NCBI RefSeq assembly: GCF_035594125.1
Contig: NC_087181.1
Location: forward strand, 7,240,840-7,304,839
Length of the DNA stretch: 64,000 nucleotides
Direction of reading: 5' to 3'
Source: Scylla paramamosain
Lineage: Eukaryota; Arthropoda; Malacostraca; Decapoda; Portunidae
The notes beneath the pieces were generated by a model. The model saw only the letters and a program-made list of their open reading frames with translations, was not told where the DNA came from and did no database searches. The translations under genes and the position numbers were made by a program. Positions 49,801 through 62,313 of this stretch are shown here, piece by piece (the stretch's first letter is position 1; each line of letters starts with the position of its first letter).

Positions 49801-51149
49801 AAAATAAAAAAAAAATTTTTTTCTATTTCTTATGTACAAACACGTTAAAACGCATACGAAATAACGTGTAATGGAGAAACAGGACAACATTGCCAAAAAC
49901 GTGTATTTTGAGTGTTTTTGAGCTTCATAAGTACCAAAATGCCAAAATACATGCAAAAAACCCTCGATGCAGTAACGGAACGACATTACCAGAAAATTGT
50001 CATATGGGTTGTTTTGGGGTATATTAAGCACCATATCGCTGAATTTTTTTTTTTTTTTTTACCTTCTTACGTACCAAAACGCTCAAACTCGTGGAAAATA
50101 ACTTTTTTTTATGGAGAAACAACATTTGTATTGAATGTTTTTCAGCTTTTTTAGACCGGAAAACACCAAAATACATGCATATTACCCGATATTAGGAAAC
50201 GAAACGATATTAACAGAGAAGTGCTTTATGAGATTTTCACCAAAACTCAAAAATATATTGATAACATTCTATATAAAGAAACAGAACAACGTTACCAAAA
50301 CGTGTATTATGAGTTGTTGTTTTTTTCGCAATGTTAGATGATAAAACTCCAAAATGCATACAAATCACCCTATCGAGGAAACAGAACATTACCAAACACG
50401 TGTATTATGAGTGTTTTCCCCTATGTTAGGTACTAAAACGGCAAAATGCATACAAGGTAGCCAACATGAAGAAACAGAACAAATTTATTAGAAAAAAAAA
50501 AATATTGTGTGTTTTTGTGCTTGTTAGGTACCAAAACGCTTAAGTGCATGCAAAGCACGCTATATGGGAAAAATAAAGAACATTCTTTTGATTGTTTTTT
50601 TCTTTCTGATTACGTACTAAAACGTTAAAATGCATGCAAAACGCCATTTATGGGCAAGTAGAATAACATTACGAACTTGTGTGTTTTAAGCGTTTTCCCT
50701 CTTGTTAGGTACAAAGACGACAAAATGCATGCAAAATATCCTATTTGGGGTAATAAAACGATTTTACCAGAAACGTGTCATTTGGGTGTTTTTTTTTTTT
50801 TTAACATCAAAACGCTGAAAAGAATGGAAAACACTATACATGGGTAAATAAAACATTATCAAAAACGTGTCTTTTGCGTGTTTTTGAGCTTAATACGTAC
50901 CAAATCTCTAAAACGCTCCAAAACAACCTTTATGGAGGAACAGAACATTACCAAAAACGGGTGTTTTGAGTGTTTTCGAGCTTGAAAGGTACCAAAACGC
51001 CAAAATGCATGCAAATTACCCGATATTTTGAAATAAAACGATATTAACAGAAAAGTTTATTAAGAGTGTTTTTTGAGCTTGTTATTTACCAAAACGATAA
51101 TGTGCATGCAAAGCACCCTATTTGAGAAAAGCAAACTTATTATTGTTAT

Positions 51150-51150
51150 C

Positions 51151-51217
<67 letters not shown>
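51150..51217. repeat. (TTA)n microsatellite, ~22 copies
   Basis: About 68 bp of uninterrupted TTA/ATT triplets in a plus-oriented monomer, preceded by a shorter imperfect TTATTGTTATC stretch. Confidence 0.95.
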
Positions 51218-52620
51218 CTTATTGAGAAACCTAACAACATTACCGAAAACGTGTGTGTGTTTAATATTTTCCAGCTGGTTAGATACTAGAACGACATTTA
51301 CAGAAAACGTACCATTTGGATGTTTTTGAGTATATTAAGCACCAAAACTCTAAAACGCATGAAAAATATCCGACATGGGAAAACAAAATAACATTATCAT
51401 CGTGTGTATTTTGAGGGTTATCTTCTTATGTACCAAAACCCTAAAACGCGCGAATATTTATATATATGGAGAAACAGAATAATTTTACCAAAAACCTACT
51501 GTGAGTGTTTTTCTTTGTGTTTAGGTACCAAAACCCGAAAATGCATACAAAGCACTCATACAAACTGCTTTATATGCATTTTGGATACAAAAACGTGCGT
51601 TATGATTTTTTTTTTTTAAGCTCGTAACATACCAAAAAAGTTGAAACATGCGAAACGCTCTTTATGGAGAAACAGAGCAACGTTGCCAAAAACTTGTTTT
51701 GAGTTTTTTTTTTTTTTTTTCCAACATGCTGGGTACCAAAATAACAAAACACATGCAAAGCATCCTATTTGAAGTAACGAAACGGCATTCCCAGAGATGT
51801 GTCATTTCTGTGTTTTTTTTTAGCATATTAGCCACAAAAAAAGCTATAAAAACATTGAAAACACTCTTTATCAAAAACACGTCTTTTGAGTGTTTTTGAT
51901 CTTCTTCCGAACCAAAAGGCTAAAACAGTGTAACACTGTTTATAGAGAAACAGAACAACATTACCAAAAAATGTGTTTCTTCATTGTTTTTGGGCTTGTT
52001 AGGTAACAAAACACCAAAGTCCATGATAATCACCCGATATGGGGAAACGAAACGATATTAGCAGAAACGTGTGTTATAATTGTTTTTCAACTTCTTCAGT
52101 AACAAAACGCTAAAAACACGTGAATATCACTATATTGAGAAACAGAACAGCATCATCAAAACTTGTATTATGAGTGCTATTATTGAGTGTTTTGAGCTTC
52201 TTATCTACCAAAACTGCAAAAAGCATGCAAAGCACGGAGCGACATTACCAGAAAGATACTTTTTGAGTGTTTTTGAGCTTCTTATGTATCAAAACGCTAA
52301 AGCGCGTTGAAAATACGTTTTATGGGGATACATTACAAAAAAAAGTGTGATTTGAGCGACTTCCAGCTTGATAGGAACGAAAACGTGAAATTCAATGAAA
52401 ATATCACGATATTGGATAAAAAAAAAAAAAAGGATATTGAAAGAGTATTATGAGTATTTTCAGCTTCTTAGGTTAAAAAAAAAAACGCTAAAAAATGTCA
52501 ATAGCACACAATATCTAGAAACAGAACAGCATTACTAAAAACGTCTTTTATATGTTTTTGAGCTTCTTAGGTGCTAAATCACCAAAGTGCATGCAAAGTA
52601 CCCTGTATGGAAAAAAAAAT

Positions 52621-52828
<208 letters not shown>

Positions 52829-54865
52829 AATGTGTCGAGTGTTTTTCAGCTTACGTACTAAAACGGTAAAATGCATGGAGAACACTGTTTGTGGAAAAAA
52901 AAATACCAACAATGTGTATTATCAGCGTAATAAGTAGTAAAACGCCAAAATGCATGCAGAACGCCCTATATGAAATAACGAAACGACATTTCCAAAAACG
53001 TGTCATTTAGGTGTTTTTTTTTTTAGGGTATTAGGCACCAAAACGCTAAAAAAAAAAACATGGAAAATACCCTATATAGGAAAACGAAACAACTTAAAAA
53101 AAACGTGTCCTTTGTGTGCTTTTGAGCTTCTTACGTACCACAACGATAACAATTTATGAACAAAAAAAAAAAAAAACAATATTAGCAAAAAACGTGTGTT
53201 TGAGTGTTTTTGAGCTTGTTAGATAACTAATCGCCAAAATGCATGCAAAGTTTCAGATATGGGGAAAAGAAAAGATATTAACGCTGTTTTTCAGCTTCTT
53301 ATGTAACGAAACGCTAAAACACGTAAATAGCATTCTATATGAAGAAACAGAACATCATTACGAAAAACGTGTATTATGGGTGCTTTTCTCCATGTTAGGG
53401 ACCAAAACGCCAAAATACATATAAAGCACCCTATGTGAAGAAACAGAACGACATGATCACAAACATGTATTATGAATATTTTTTTAGTTTGTTATCAAAA
53501 CGCCAAAGTACATGCAAAGCATCCTATAGAAAAAGAGAGAGAGAAAAAAAAAAAAAACATTACCAAAAACATATCTTTTGAGTGTTTTTCAGCTTCGTAC
53601 ATACCGAAACTCTAAAAGTGATGCAAAACGCACTTTACTGAGAAATAGAACATAACAAAAACGTGTGTTTTAAGTGTTTTTAAGTTAGTTAGGTACCAAA
53701 ACGACAGAATGCATGTAGAATACCTTGTCTGGAGTAACTAAAAGATAGTATCTGCAACGTGCCATTTGGGAATTTTCGAGCAAATTAGGCAACAAAAAGC
53801 TAAAAAGCATGGAAATAGCTCTATATAAGAAAAGAAAACAACATTGTCAAAAACGTTTCTTTTTAGTGTTTTTGAGCGTACAAAACGCTAAAATGTGAGC
53901 AAAGAAACATTTATGGGAAACTTTAGCAAAAAATTCTTATTTCAGTGTCTTTTAACTTGTTAGGTACTAGACCCCATATTGCATGCAAAGAACCCTATTT
54001 AAGGAAACGAAACGATATTAACAGAAACGTGTATTATGAGTGTTTTTATTTTTATTTTTTATGTACCAAAACGCTAAAACACGTGAATATTACTCTATAT
54101 GGGAGAGAAAAAAAAAATTTTAACAAAACCAGTAACAAAACCACCATAAACTTGTCATTTAGGTGTTTTGAGCGGATTAGGCAGCAAAACGCTAAAAAAG
54201 CAAGGAAAACACCCTATATGGGAAAACAAGATAAAATTAACAAAATCGAGTGTTTTTGAGCTTCTTACGCACCAAAACGATAAAATGCGTCCAAAACAAT
54301 ATTAGCAAAAACGTATGTTCTGAGATTTTTTTTTAGCTTGTTAGGTAACAAAACTCCAAAATGTATGCAAATTACCCTATATAGGTAAAAGAAACGATAT
54401 TAACATAAAGGTGTATTATGTCTTTTTCAGCTTCATAGATACCAAAAGTCTAAAACACGTGAATAATACTATATTTGCAGAAACAAAACAACATTACCAA
54501 AAGCGTACTTATGAGTTTTTTTTCCCAATGATAGGTACCAAAAAGCCTAAAAGCATAGTGAACACCATACATAAACGCCAAAATGCACACAAATTAACGG
54601 ACATTGAGAAACGAAAAGTTATTAAGAAAAAATATTATTATGAGTGTTTTTCAACATCTTATGTACGAAAACACTAAAACACGTGAATATCACTCTATAT
54701 GGAGAAAAAAGCATTAACCAAACAAATGGGTTTTTTCCTCATGTTAGGTACGACAATCTATACAGAATACCATATATAAAAAAAACAGAACAACATTACC
54801 AAAAACGTATATTATAAGTGTTTTTGAGCTTCTTAGGTAATAAAATACTGAAACACGTGATTAGC

Positions 54866-55365
54866 ACATCCATTTAGGCGTTTTGGTTTCTAAAAAGCTG
54901 GAAAACGCTTAAATCATACGTTTTTGGTAATGTCTCCCGATAAAGGCTATTGTGCACGCGTTTTAGCATTTTGGAACGTAAGAAGCTCAAAAACACTCAA
55001 AAGACACCATTTTGATAATGTTGTTTTGATTTTTATATAGAGTGTCTTCCATACTCTTTAGGGTTTTGGTGCCTAATGCTGAAAAGCCCCGAAATAACAT
55101 TTTTTTCTGGGAATGTCGTCTTTTTACCCTATAGAGGGTGAAATGGATGAATTTTTGCGTATTGGTACGTAATAAGCTGATAAACATTCAAAATACACGT
55201 TTTTGGCAATATTATTCTGTTTCTCCATGAAGTTTCTTTTCTCTGCATTATAGTGTTTTGGTACGTAAAAAGCTGAAAACACTCAAAGGACACGTTTTTG
55301 TTTGTTTCTCCAGTATAGCTTACTTTGCATGCACTTTCACGTTTTCGAAAACACTATTAATACAT
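54866..55365 (-). repeat. Minus-oriented satellite block inside plus block
   Basis: About five monomers read on the minus strand, from TTTAGGCGTTTTGG at 54,870 to just after a 12-bp palindrome GTTTTCGAAAAC at 55,341-55,352. I could not find a close partner copy elsewhere in the window. Confidence 0.82.
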
Positions 55366-58300
55366 TTTTTTGTACCCTAAATGAGGAAAGGAAACGCGAT
55401 TTCCAGAAAAGTGCCTTTTGAATGTTTATTGGCGTGCTAGGCACCAAAACGCTAAAAAACATGGAAAGCACCCTATAAAGGAAAATAAAACAACTTAAAC
55501 AAAAACGTCTGTTTTCAGTGTTTTTGAGTTTCTTACCTACCGAAACGCTAAATCGCATGAAAAAAAAAAAAATGGAGAAATAATATTATCAAAAACAAAT
55601 ATTTCGAGTGTTTTTGAGTTAGTTAAGTAGAAAAACCCCAAAATGCATATATAGTATCTTAAATGGGAAAATGAAAAGACGTTACTAAAATATGTACTAT
55701 TGGTGTTTTTTTTTTTAACTTATTAGGTACGAAGTCGCTAAAATGCATGAATAACACTCTATATGAAATAACATTACCAAAAACGTATATTTTCAGTGTT
55801 TTCACATTGTTATGAACGAAAACGCCATAATGCATGTAAAGCCCCCTATTTGGGGAAAGGAAACGAGATTTCAGAAACGTGTCTAAAATGTGTTCTTCAG
55901 CATGTTAGGCACAAAAATGCTAAAAAGCATACAAATCACCTGATATGGGAATACAAAACAACATTAAGAAAACGTTTCTTTTGAGTGTCCTACGTACCAA
56001 AACGATAAAAAAAAAAAAAAACAGGAAACATCCTTTATGGAGAAACAGAATAACATTACCAAAAACAAGTATTTTTAATGTTTTATAAGATTGTTACGTA
56101 AAAAAACGCCTAAATGAATCAAAAATACCCTATATGGGAAAAATCAAAAGACATTACGAGAAACGTGTATTATGAGTGTTTTTGACCTTCTTAGTATCAA
56201 AAGGGTAAAACGCATGAATAACGCTCTATATGGAGAAAAAGAACAATATTGCCCAAAAAAAAAAACGTGCATTTTGAGTGTTATGACATTGTTAGTTACC
56301 AAAAAGCCAAAATGCATGCAAAGACCCATATATAGATATATGAAACGACATTAAAAACGCATGAAAATACCCTATATGGAGAAACAGAATACATTTACCA
56401 AAAAACGTGTATTTTGAGTGTCTTTGAGCTTATTATGTACAAAATCGCCAATCATCAAACAAAACACCCTGCATATGGAAATGAAAGGACATTACGAGAA
56501 ACGTTTGTTATGTTTTTTTTTTTTTTATTACTCTCTTAAGTACCAAATCAGTAAAAAGCTTCAGTAGTGCTCTGAAGAAAAAGAACAAACTTACCAAAAA
56601 CGTGTATTTTTTTACATTGATAATTACCAAAATGCCAACATGCATGTAAAGCAACCTATATGAAGAAATGAAACGAAATCACTAGAAACTTGTCTTTTGT
56701 TATTTTTTTTTAGCGTGTTAGGCACCAAATCAGTAAGAAGCAACGAAATCATCCTATAGGGGAATACAAAACTACTAAAGCGTCTCTTTAGAGTGTTTTT
56801 TTTTTAGTTTCTTACGAACTAAAATGTCAAAATACATGCAAACACCCTGTTAGGTACCAAAGCACCAAAAAGAGCCTATATGAGGAAATGAAAGGACATG
56901 ACAAAAAACGTGTATTATGAGTTTTTTTTTTTTTTTCAGCTTCTTAGGTACCAAAACGCTAAAATAAATGAGAAGCACACTGTATGGAGAAAGAGAAAAA
57001 CATTACCAAAATCGTGTAATTTGAATGTTCTTTTTTCACATTGTCAGGTAGCAAAACACCATAATGCTTGCTCAGTATATGAGAAAATTAAACAACAATG
57101 TAAGAAATGTGTTTTTATGTGTTTTTCAGCGTGTTAGGCACGAAAACGCTAAATAGCATGGAAAGCACTTTATATAGAAATGCAAAATAACATTACTAAA
57201 AGAATGTCTTTTAAGTGTTTTAAACTTTTTACGTTCCAAAACGCTAAAACACGTGCAACAAACACGAATAACCCTACCAAATAAAAAAAAACCTTACCAA
57301 AAACGTGTATTTTGAGTCTTTTTCAGTCTGTTACGTACATCAACCCAAAAATGCATGTAAAGCACCCTGTATGTGGAAACGATAGGACATTACGAGAAAC
57401 GTGCATTATCAGTGTTTTGAGTCTCTTAGGTACCAAACACTAAACCGCCTGAATGAAAATTGAATATATCCTATATCTCTTAATGGAGAAACAGAACATC
57501 ACCAAAAATGTGGTTTTTAGTGTTTTTTTTTTTTTTATCTTGTTATGTACCAAAACGTCAAAAAACATACGAAGCATCCTATATGGGGAAATAGAAAGAC
57601 ATTAGGAGAAACAAGTTTTGTTAGTGTTTTTGAGCTTCCTAAATACCAAAACGCTAAAACGCATGAATAGCATCCTATATAGAGAAAAGGAACAACCTTA
57701 GCTAAAACCTTTATTTTGAGCGTTTTTCACATTATGTAGCAAAACATCATAATGCATGCAGATCCCTATATGAAGAAGCAAAACTATATTACAGGAAACG
57801 TGTCTTTTGAGTGTTTACTTGAGTGTTAGGAATCAAAATGCTAAAAAGCATTGAAAGCACCCTATTTGGCAATATAAAATAACATTACCAAGAAAGTATC
57901 TTTAGAGTGGTTTTGACCTTCTTACGTCCAAAATCGCTGAAACGCATGCGAAACAACCTTTATGGAGAAACAGAATAACATTACCAAAAACTTGTATTTT
58001 GATTGTTTTTGTGCTTGTTAAGTACAAAAATGCCAAATTACACGCAAAGCATCCTACATGGAGAAAACAAAGGACATTACGAGAAAAGTGTATTATGAGA
58101 GATTTTGAGCTTTTTAGGTACCAAGACTCAAAAACACATGATTAGCACTTTATATGGAAAAACAAATCTACCGAAAATTTTTACTTAAACTCTTTTTCAT
58201 ATTGTTAAGTACCAAAAGACAAAATGCATTGGAAGCCCCCTTTATCGGGAAACGAAACGACATTATCATCAACGTGCCTTTTCAGTGTTTTTCAACGTGT

Positions 58301-58440
58301 TAGACACCAGAACGCTAAAAAGCATGGAAAGCACTCTATAAAGGAATAGAAAACAACATTACTAAAAACGTGTTTTATAGGTTCTTATGTACAGAAACGC
58401 TAAAACCCATGCAAAACACTCTTTATGGAGAAGCGAAATA
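55366..58440 (+). repeat. Plus-oriented monomeric satellite block
   Basis: About 32 divergent monomers continue head to tail up to the second retrotransposon. Several carry A-runs or T-runs of 12-18. No gene and no HOR order is seen. Confidence 0.84.
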
Positions 58441-58445
58441 AATAT

Positions 58446-60392
58446 TTCGTTGATAAATTACATTCAGGACAGTTAGAGAACATCCCTTACAGTAGAAAAA
58501 GATCGCAGAAGAATGATCCTAAATGGATGACTGAGGTTAAAACACTACATAGGGCGAAGGAGAAGTATATATGAGATTAAAGACAGGGGAAGTGGTTTTA
58601 AGGCCATAATATAATGAATTAAAAAAGTCAGGAGTTTAACAAGGAAAGCTAAAAATAGTTATGAATTAAAGGTAGCCAGCCAAGCGAAGATGGACCTCAA
58701 GGGATTTTATCAGGCATATAAGACGAAGAATAGAGAAACAATAGTTCCTTAAAGACAGCAGAATGGCACCTGATTAGTTGTTGAGAGGAGATTAGTAAAA
58801 TTGTGAGCGAGTATTTTTTAATTGTCTTTGCCCAGGAAAACATGCAGGATTTGCCGAATAGTGAGAAAATATTTAGAGTAGAAGAGGATGAGAAGCTGAC
58901 ATATATTACCATAACTAAAAGAGATAGTGGAAAAGGAGATAGATAAGTTGAAAACTTCAAGTCACCAGGACCAGATGAAATATATTCCACAGTAATTAAG
59001 GAAAGGAAAAAGGTTTTAAGTAATCTGTTAGTTTCTGTCCTTAGGAAATCACTTTAGTCATGTGAGGTATCGGTAATTTGGAGGCAGGCGAATATAGTAC
59101 CTACCTTTAAGAAAGGAGATAAAACTTTAACGTCTAACCTGTCAGCTTAACTTCTGTTGAATGTAAAATAATGGAGTCAATAATAGTGAAGAACATTTAA
59201 GAGCATTTAGACAAACATAACTTCATAACTCAGTTACAGCACGGCTTCTGGAATGGGGAGTCTTACCTGAGAAACTTGGTAAGTTTATACAGTAAGGTTA
59301 ACAAGGCGGCAGATAATGGTGATAGTTTTGGCATCCTACTTTAGTAAAACTGACTTTAGTAAAACGTTTGACAAGGTACCCCATCAGAGGCTACTGAGAA
59401 ATGTTAGGGCGCACGAGAGAGATGAGGTGTTTAGATTGGATAAGGTCATGGGTAAGCGTCAGGCGACAGAGTGTTGTAATAAACGGCTCTAATTCGGAGT
59501 GGGGTCAAGTAATGAGTGGGGTGACAAAGGGATTATTAGTATTAGGGCCGATGTTATTTGTAATATATGTCAATGGCTTGGATAGTGGAATTAGTAGTGT
59601 TGTTAGTAAATTTGCGGATGACACGAGAATATGTAGATTAATTAGGTCAGAATCGCATACCATCGCCTTGCAGGCAGATTTGAATAGATTGAACGAATGG
59701 ACGGACAGATGGCAAATGCAGTTTAATGTCAACAAATGCAAAGCAATTAGCGTAAGTAGAAGAAACCCACACAGTAGTTACACAATGAACAACCAAGTTC
59801 TGGTAGGTTCAGGGTAAGTAAAAGATTTGAGATTTAAGGTTATATCTGAACTCCGTCTAAGAAAGCAATGGAAAGAGGCCAGAAACAAAGCAAATAGTGT
59901 ATTATGATTCATTTTCAGGAGTGCTAAAAGTAGAACTACCGAAGTAATATTAAAGTTACATTTGGCGCTGGTCAGACTTCATCTAGACTACGCTGTCCAA
60001 TTCTGGTCACCACATCACAGGAAGGATAAAGGTCTATTAGAATCAGTACAAAGGAAAATTACTAAAAGGATACAGGGGATGAGGAGTATTCCTTACGAAG
60101 CTGTTAAATTTACATTCTTTAAAGAGACGTAGGTTAAGAGTGGACCTAATAGAAGTCTTTTAGTGGTATATGGGTTATAATAAAGGGAACATAAGGAAAA
60201 TTCTTAGAATCTGTAAATATGATAGAATAAGAAAAACGGGTTCAAGCCTGAAAACTTGATGTTCAAAAAGGAGAAAGGAAGGAATTGGTTCTCAAATAGA
60301 GTAGTAGATGATTGGAACGGACGTAGTAATCAAGCTGTTAGTGCTGAGGCATTTGGGAACAGTAAGAGAAAATTACACATTTATGGATGGGG
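58446..60392 (+). pseudogene. Reverse transcriptase relic of CR1/Jockey-like LINE
   Basis: Pieces appear in the family's order but in changing frames: NDPKWMTE (58,513-58,536) upstream of the polymerase; ASQAKMDLKGFYQAY (about 58,677-58,720); SPGPDEIY (near 58,965); WRQANIVPTFKKGDK (about 59,080-59,125); QHGF (near 59,239); FSKTFDKVPHQRLL (about 59,355-59,396); then the longest open stretch, 59,401-59,817, with VVINGSNSEW, a damaged GVxxGxxLGP motif (GVTKGLLVLGP) and the catalytic FADD at 59,611-59,622. WQMQFNVNKCKAIS follows. The thumb (HLDYAVQFWSPHHRKD near 59,980-60,025) and a C-terminal RVVDDWNG (near 60,297) complete it. Many stops and frameshifts lie between these blocks, so the gene is dead. 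It once copied element RNA into DNA at nicked chromosomal targets. Confidence 0.88.
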
Positions 60393-60473
60393 ATGATAAA
60401 TGGAAATAGGTAGGCATATTTCATACAAGTACTGCCACTTGTAGGCCTGATGCTTTCTTGCAGATTTACTTAT

Positions 60474-60496
60474 TTCTTATGTTCTTATGTTCTTAT
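60474..60496 (+). repeat. 3'-terminal TTCTTATG octamer repeats of LINE
   Basis: Two full copies and one 7-nt partial copy of TTCTTATG directly before satellite sequence resumes (TCCCAAAAGCGTG). Confidence 0.9.
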
Positions 60497-60610
60497 TCCC
60501 AAAAGCGTGTATTTTCAGTGTTTTTCAGCTATTACGTGAAAAAAAAAAATGCCAAAATGCATGCCTATATGAAGAAAAAGAGCGACATTACGAGAAACGT
60601 GCATTATGAG
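60497..60610 (+). repeat. Satellite monomer resuming after LINE, boundary to array B
   Basis: Completes the monomer split by the insertion (CCCAAAAGCGTGTATTTTCAG), followed by one deleted monomer. HOR order is first recognisable at about 60,610 with the second half of M6. Confidence 0.78.
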
Positions 60611-61219
60611 TGTTTTTGAGATTCTTAGGTACCAAAACGCTGAAACTCATGAATAACAATCTTAATTGAGATAAAGAACAACCTTCCCAAATGTGTGTAT
60701 TTTGAGTGTTTTTCACATTCTTAGTTACCAAAACCCCTAATGCGAAACTAGCTTTATGTGGAAAAAAAAAAAAAAGACATTACCAGAAGAGTGTCTTTTG
60801 AGTGTTTTTGAGCGTGTTAGGCAATAAAGCACTAAAAAGCAGGGCAATCACATTACATGAGAATAAAACCAAATTTTACCAAGAACTTGCCTTTAAGTGT
60901 TTTTGAGCTCCTTACATATTGAAACGCTAAAACGCATGCAAAACACCCTTTATGGAGAAACAAAAACATTACCAAAAACATTTATTTTGAGTGTTTTTGA
61001 TCATGTTACCTATAAAAACACTTAAATGTTACCTTAAAAAACGGAAAGAACCCTATATTTGGGAAACGAAAGGACATTATGAGAAACGTGTATTATGAGT
61101 GTTTTTAAGTTCCTTAAGTACCAAAAAGGTAAAACCCACAAATAACACTCTTTATAGGGAAAAAAAATAAATAAATAAAAAAATGACAATTTTTATTTTT
61201 ATTTATTTTTTTGTTAATC
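60611..61219 (+). repeat. Array B, first partial HOR unit (M6b to linker)
   Basis: Starts with the end of M6 (TGAAACTCATGAATAACAA), then M7 to M11 and an AT-rich linker with AAATAAATAAA and T-runs. The monomer order is the same as in array A, 22 kb to the left. Confidence 0.85.
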
Positions 61220-62313
61220 ATCTTCACAGGTACCAAGATGCCAAAATTCTGGCAAAATTCACGGAAATTATGTGGAAAAAAGAACGTTATCAAAAAAATT
61301 AATTTTTCGGACTGTTATGTACCAAACCCTAAAGTGCATGCAAAGCCACCTATATATGGAAATTAAACGACTTTACAAGAAAACTGTCTTTTGAGCGTTT
61401 TTTAGCATGTTAGGCACCAAAACGATAAATACCATTGAAGTCACTCAATATGGGAATCCAAAAAAAAATTACTGAAAACATGTCTTCTCAGTGTTTTACG
61501 TAGGAAAACGCTAAAACGGATGCAAACCAACCAATACGAAGAAATAGAAAAACATCACCAAAAACGTATATTTTGAGTGTTTTTTAACTTATTACCTACA
61601 AAAAACGCGAAAATGCATGCAAAGCACTCTATATTGGGAAACAAAAGGACATTACGAGAAACGTGTATAATGAGTGTTTTATAGTTTCATAAGATCCACA
61701 AGGCAAAAAAACACAAAAACTCGTATATATGGAGAAGTTTCTTAGATACTAAAATGCTGAAACTCATGAATAACACTCTTAATTGAAAAACAGAACAGCC
61801 TTACTAAATGCGTGTATTTTGAGTGTTTTTTCACATTCCTAGTTAAAAAAAACGAAATTCCATGCGAATATAGCTTTATGTGGGAAAAAAATGACATTAC
61901 CAGAAAAGTGTCTTTTGAGTGTTTTTGAGAGTGTTAGGCAATAAAGCACTAAAAAGCAGGCCAATCACATTACATGGAATAAAACCAATTTTTACCAAGA
62001 ACTTGCCTTTAAGTGTTTTTCAGCTCTTCATATGCGCTAAAACGCATGCAAAACACAATTTATATAGAAACAAAATAACATTACCAACAACAGGAATTTT
62101 GAGTGTTTTTAATCATGTTATCTATAAAAACGCCTAAATACATGCAAAGAACCTTATGTTTGGGAAAGAAAAGGATATTACGAGAAACGTGTATTATGAG
62201 TGTTTTTAAGTTCTTTAAGAACCAAAAAGCTAAATCCCACAAGTAACACTCTTTCTTTAAAAATATAAATAAATAAATAAATAGAAAAATAGGAATATTT
62301 TTACTTTTTTATT
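61220..62313 (+). repeat. HOR unit, 1,094 bp, full order (array B)
   Basis: Complete M2 to M11 with landmark TTCACAGGTACCAAGATGCC. M9 has a small deletion near 62,033 (CTCTTCATATGCGC). Confidence 0.87.

Larger units (their letters stand above)
58441..60496 (+). mobile_element. Degenerate CR1/Jockey-like LINE relic with TTCTTATG tail
   Basis: A 2.06 kb plus-oriented insertion of non-satellite DNA containing a decayed reverse transcriptase. It ends in nearly three tandem copies of the octamer TTCTTATG (60,474-60,496) in place of poly-A. Short 3' tandem repeats of this kind are known in CR1-like elements. It is truncated at its 5' end, starting within the linker between endonuclease and reverse transcriptase. 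The satellite monomer broken by the insertion resumes almost in phase on the far side. No clear target-site duplication is visible. Confidence 0.87.

Noticed and set aside
58697..58990. 97-codon minus-strand open frame within the second LINE
   Set aside because: The plus strand of the same stretch carries recognisable LINE protein pieces in order, so this is an antisense shadow.
59401..59817. Intact reverse transcriptase gene
   Set aside because: Only a piece is open. The reverse transcriptase core upstream and the thumb downstream lie in other frames, with stops between, and the conserved glycine-rich motif before FADD is damaged.
60474..60496. Telomeric repeat (TTCTTATG tandem)
   Set aside because: Only about three copies, located exactly at the 3' end of a LINE, so it is the element's terminal repeat and not a telomere.
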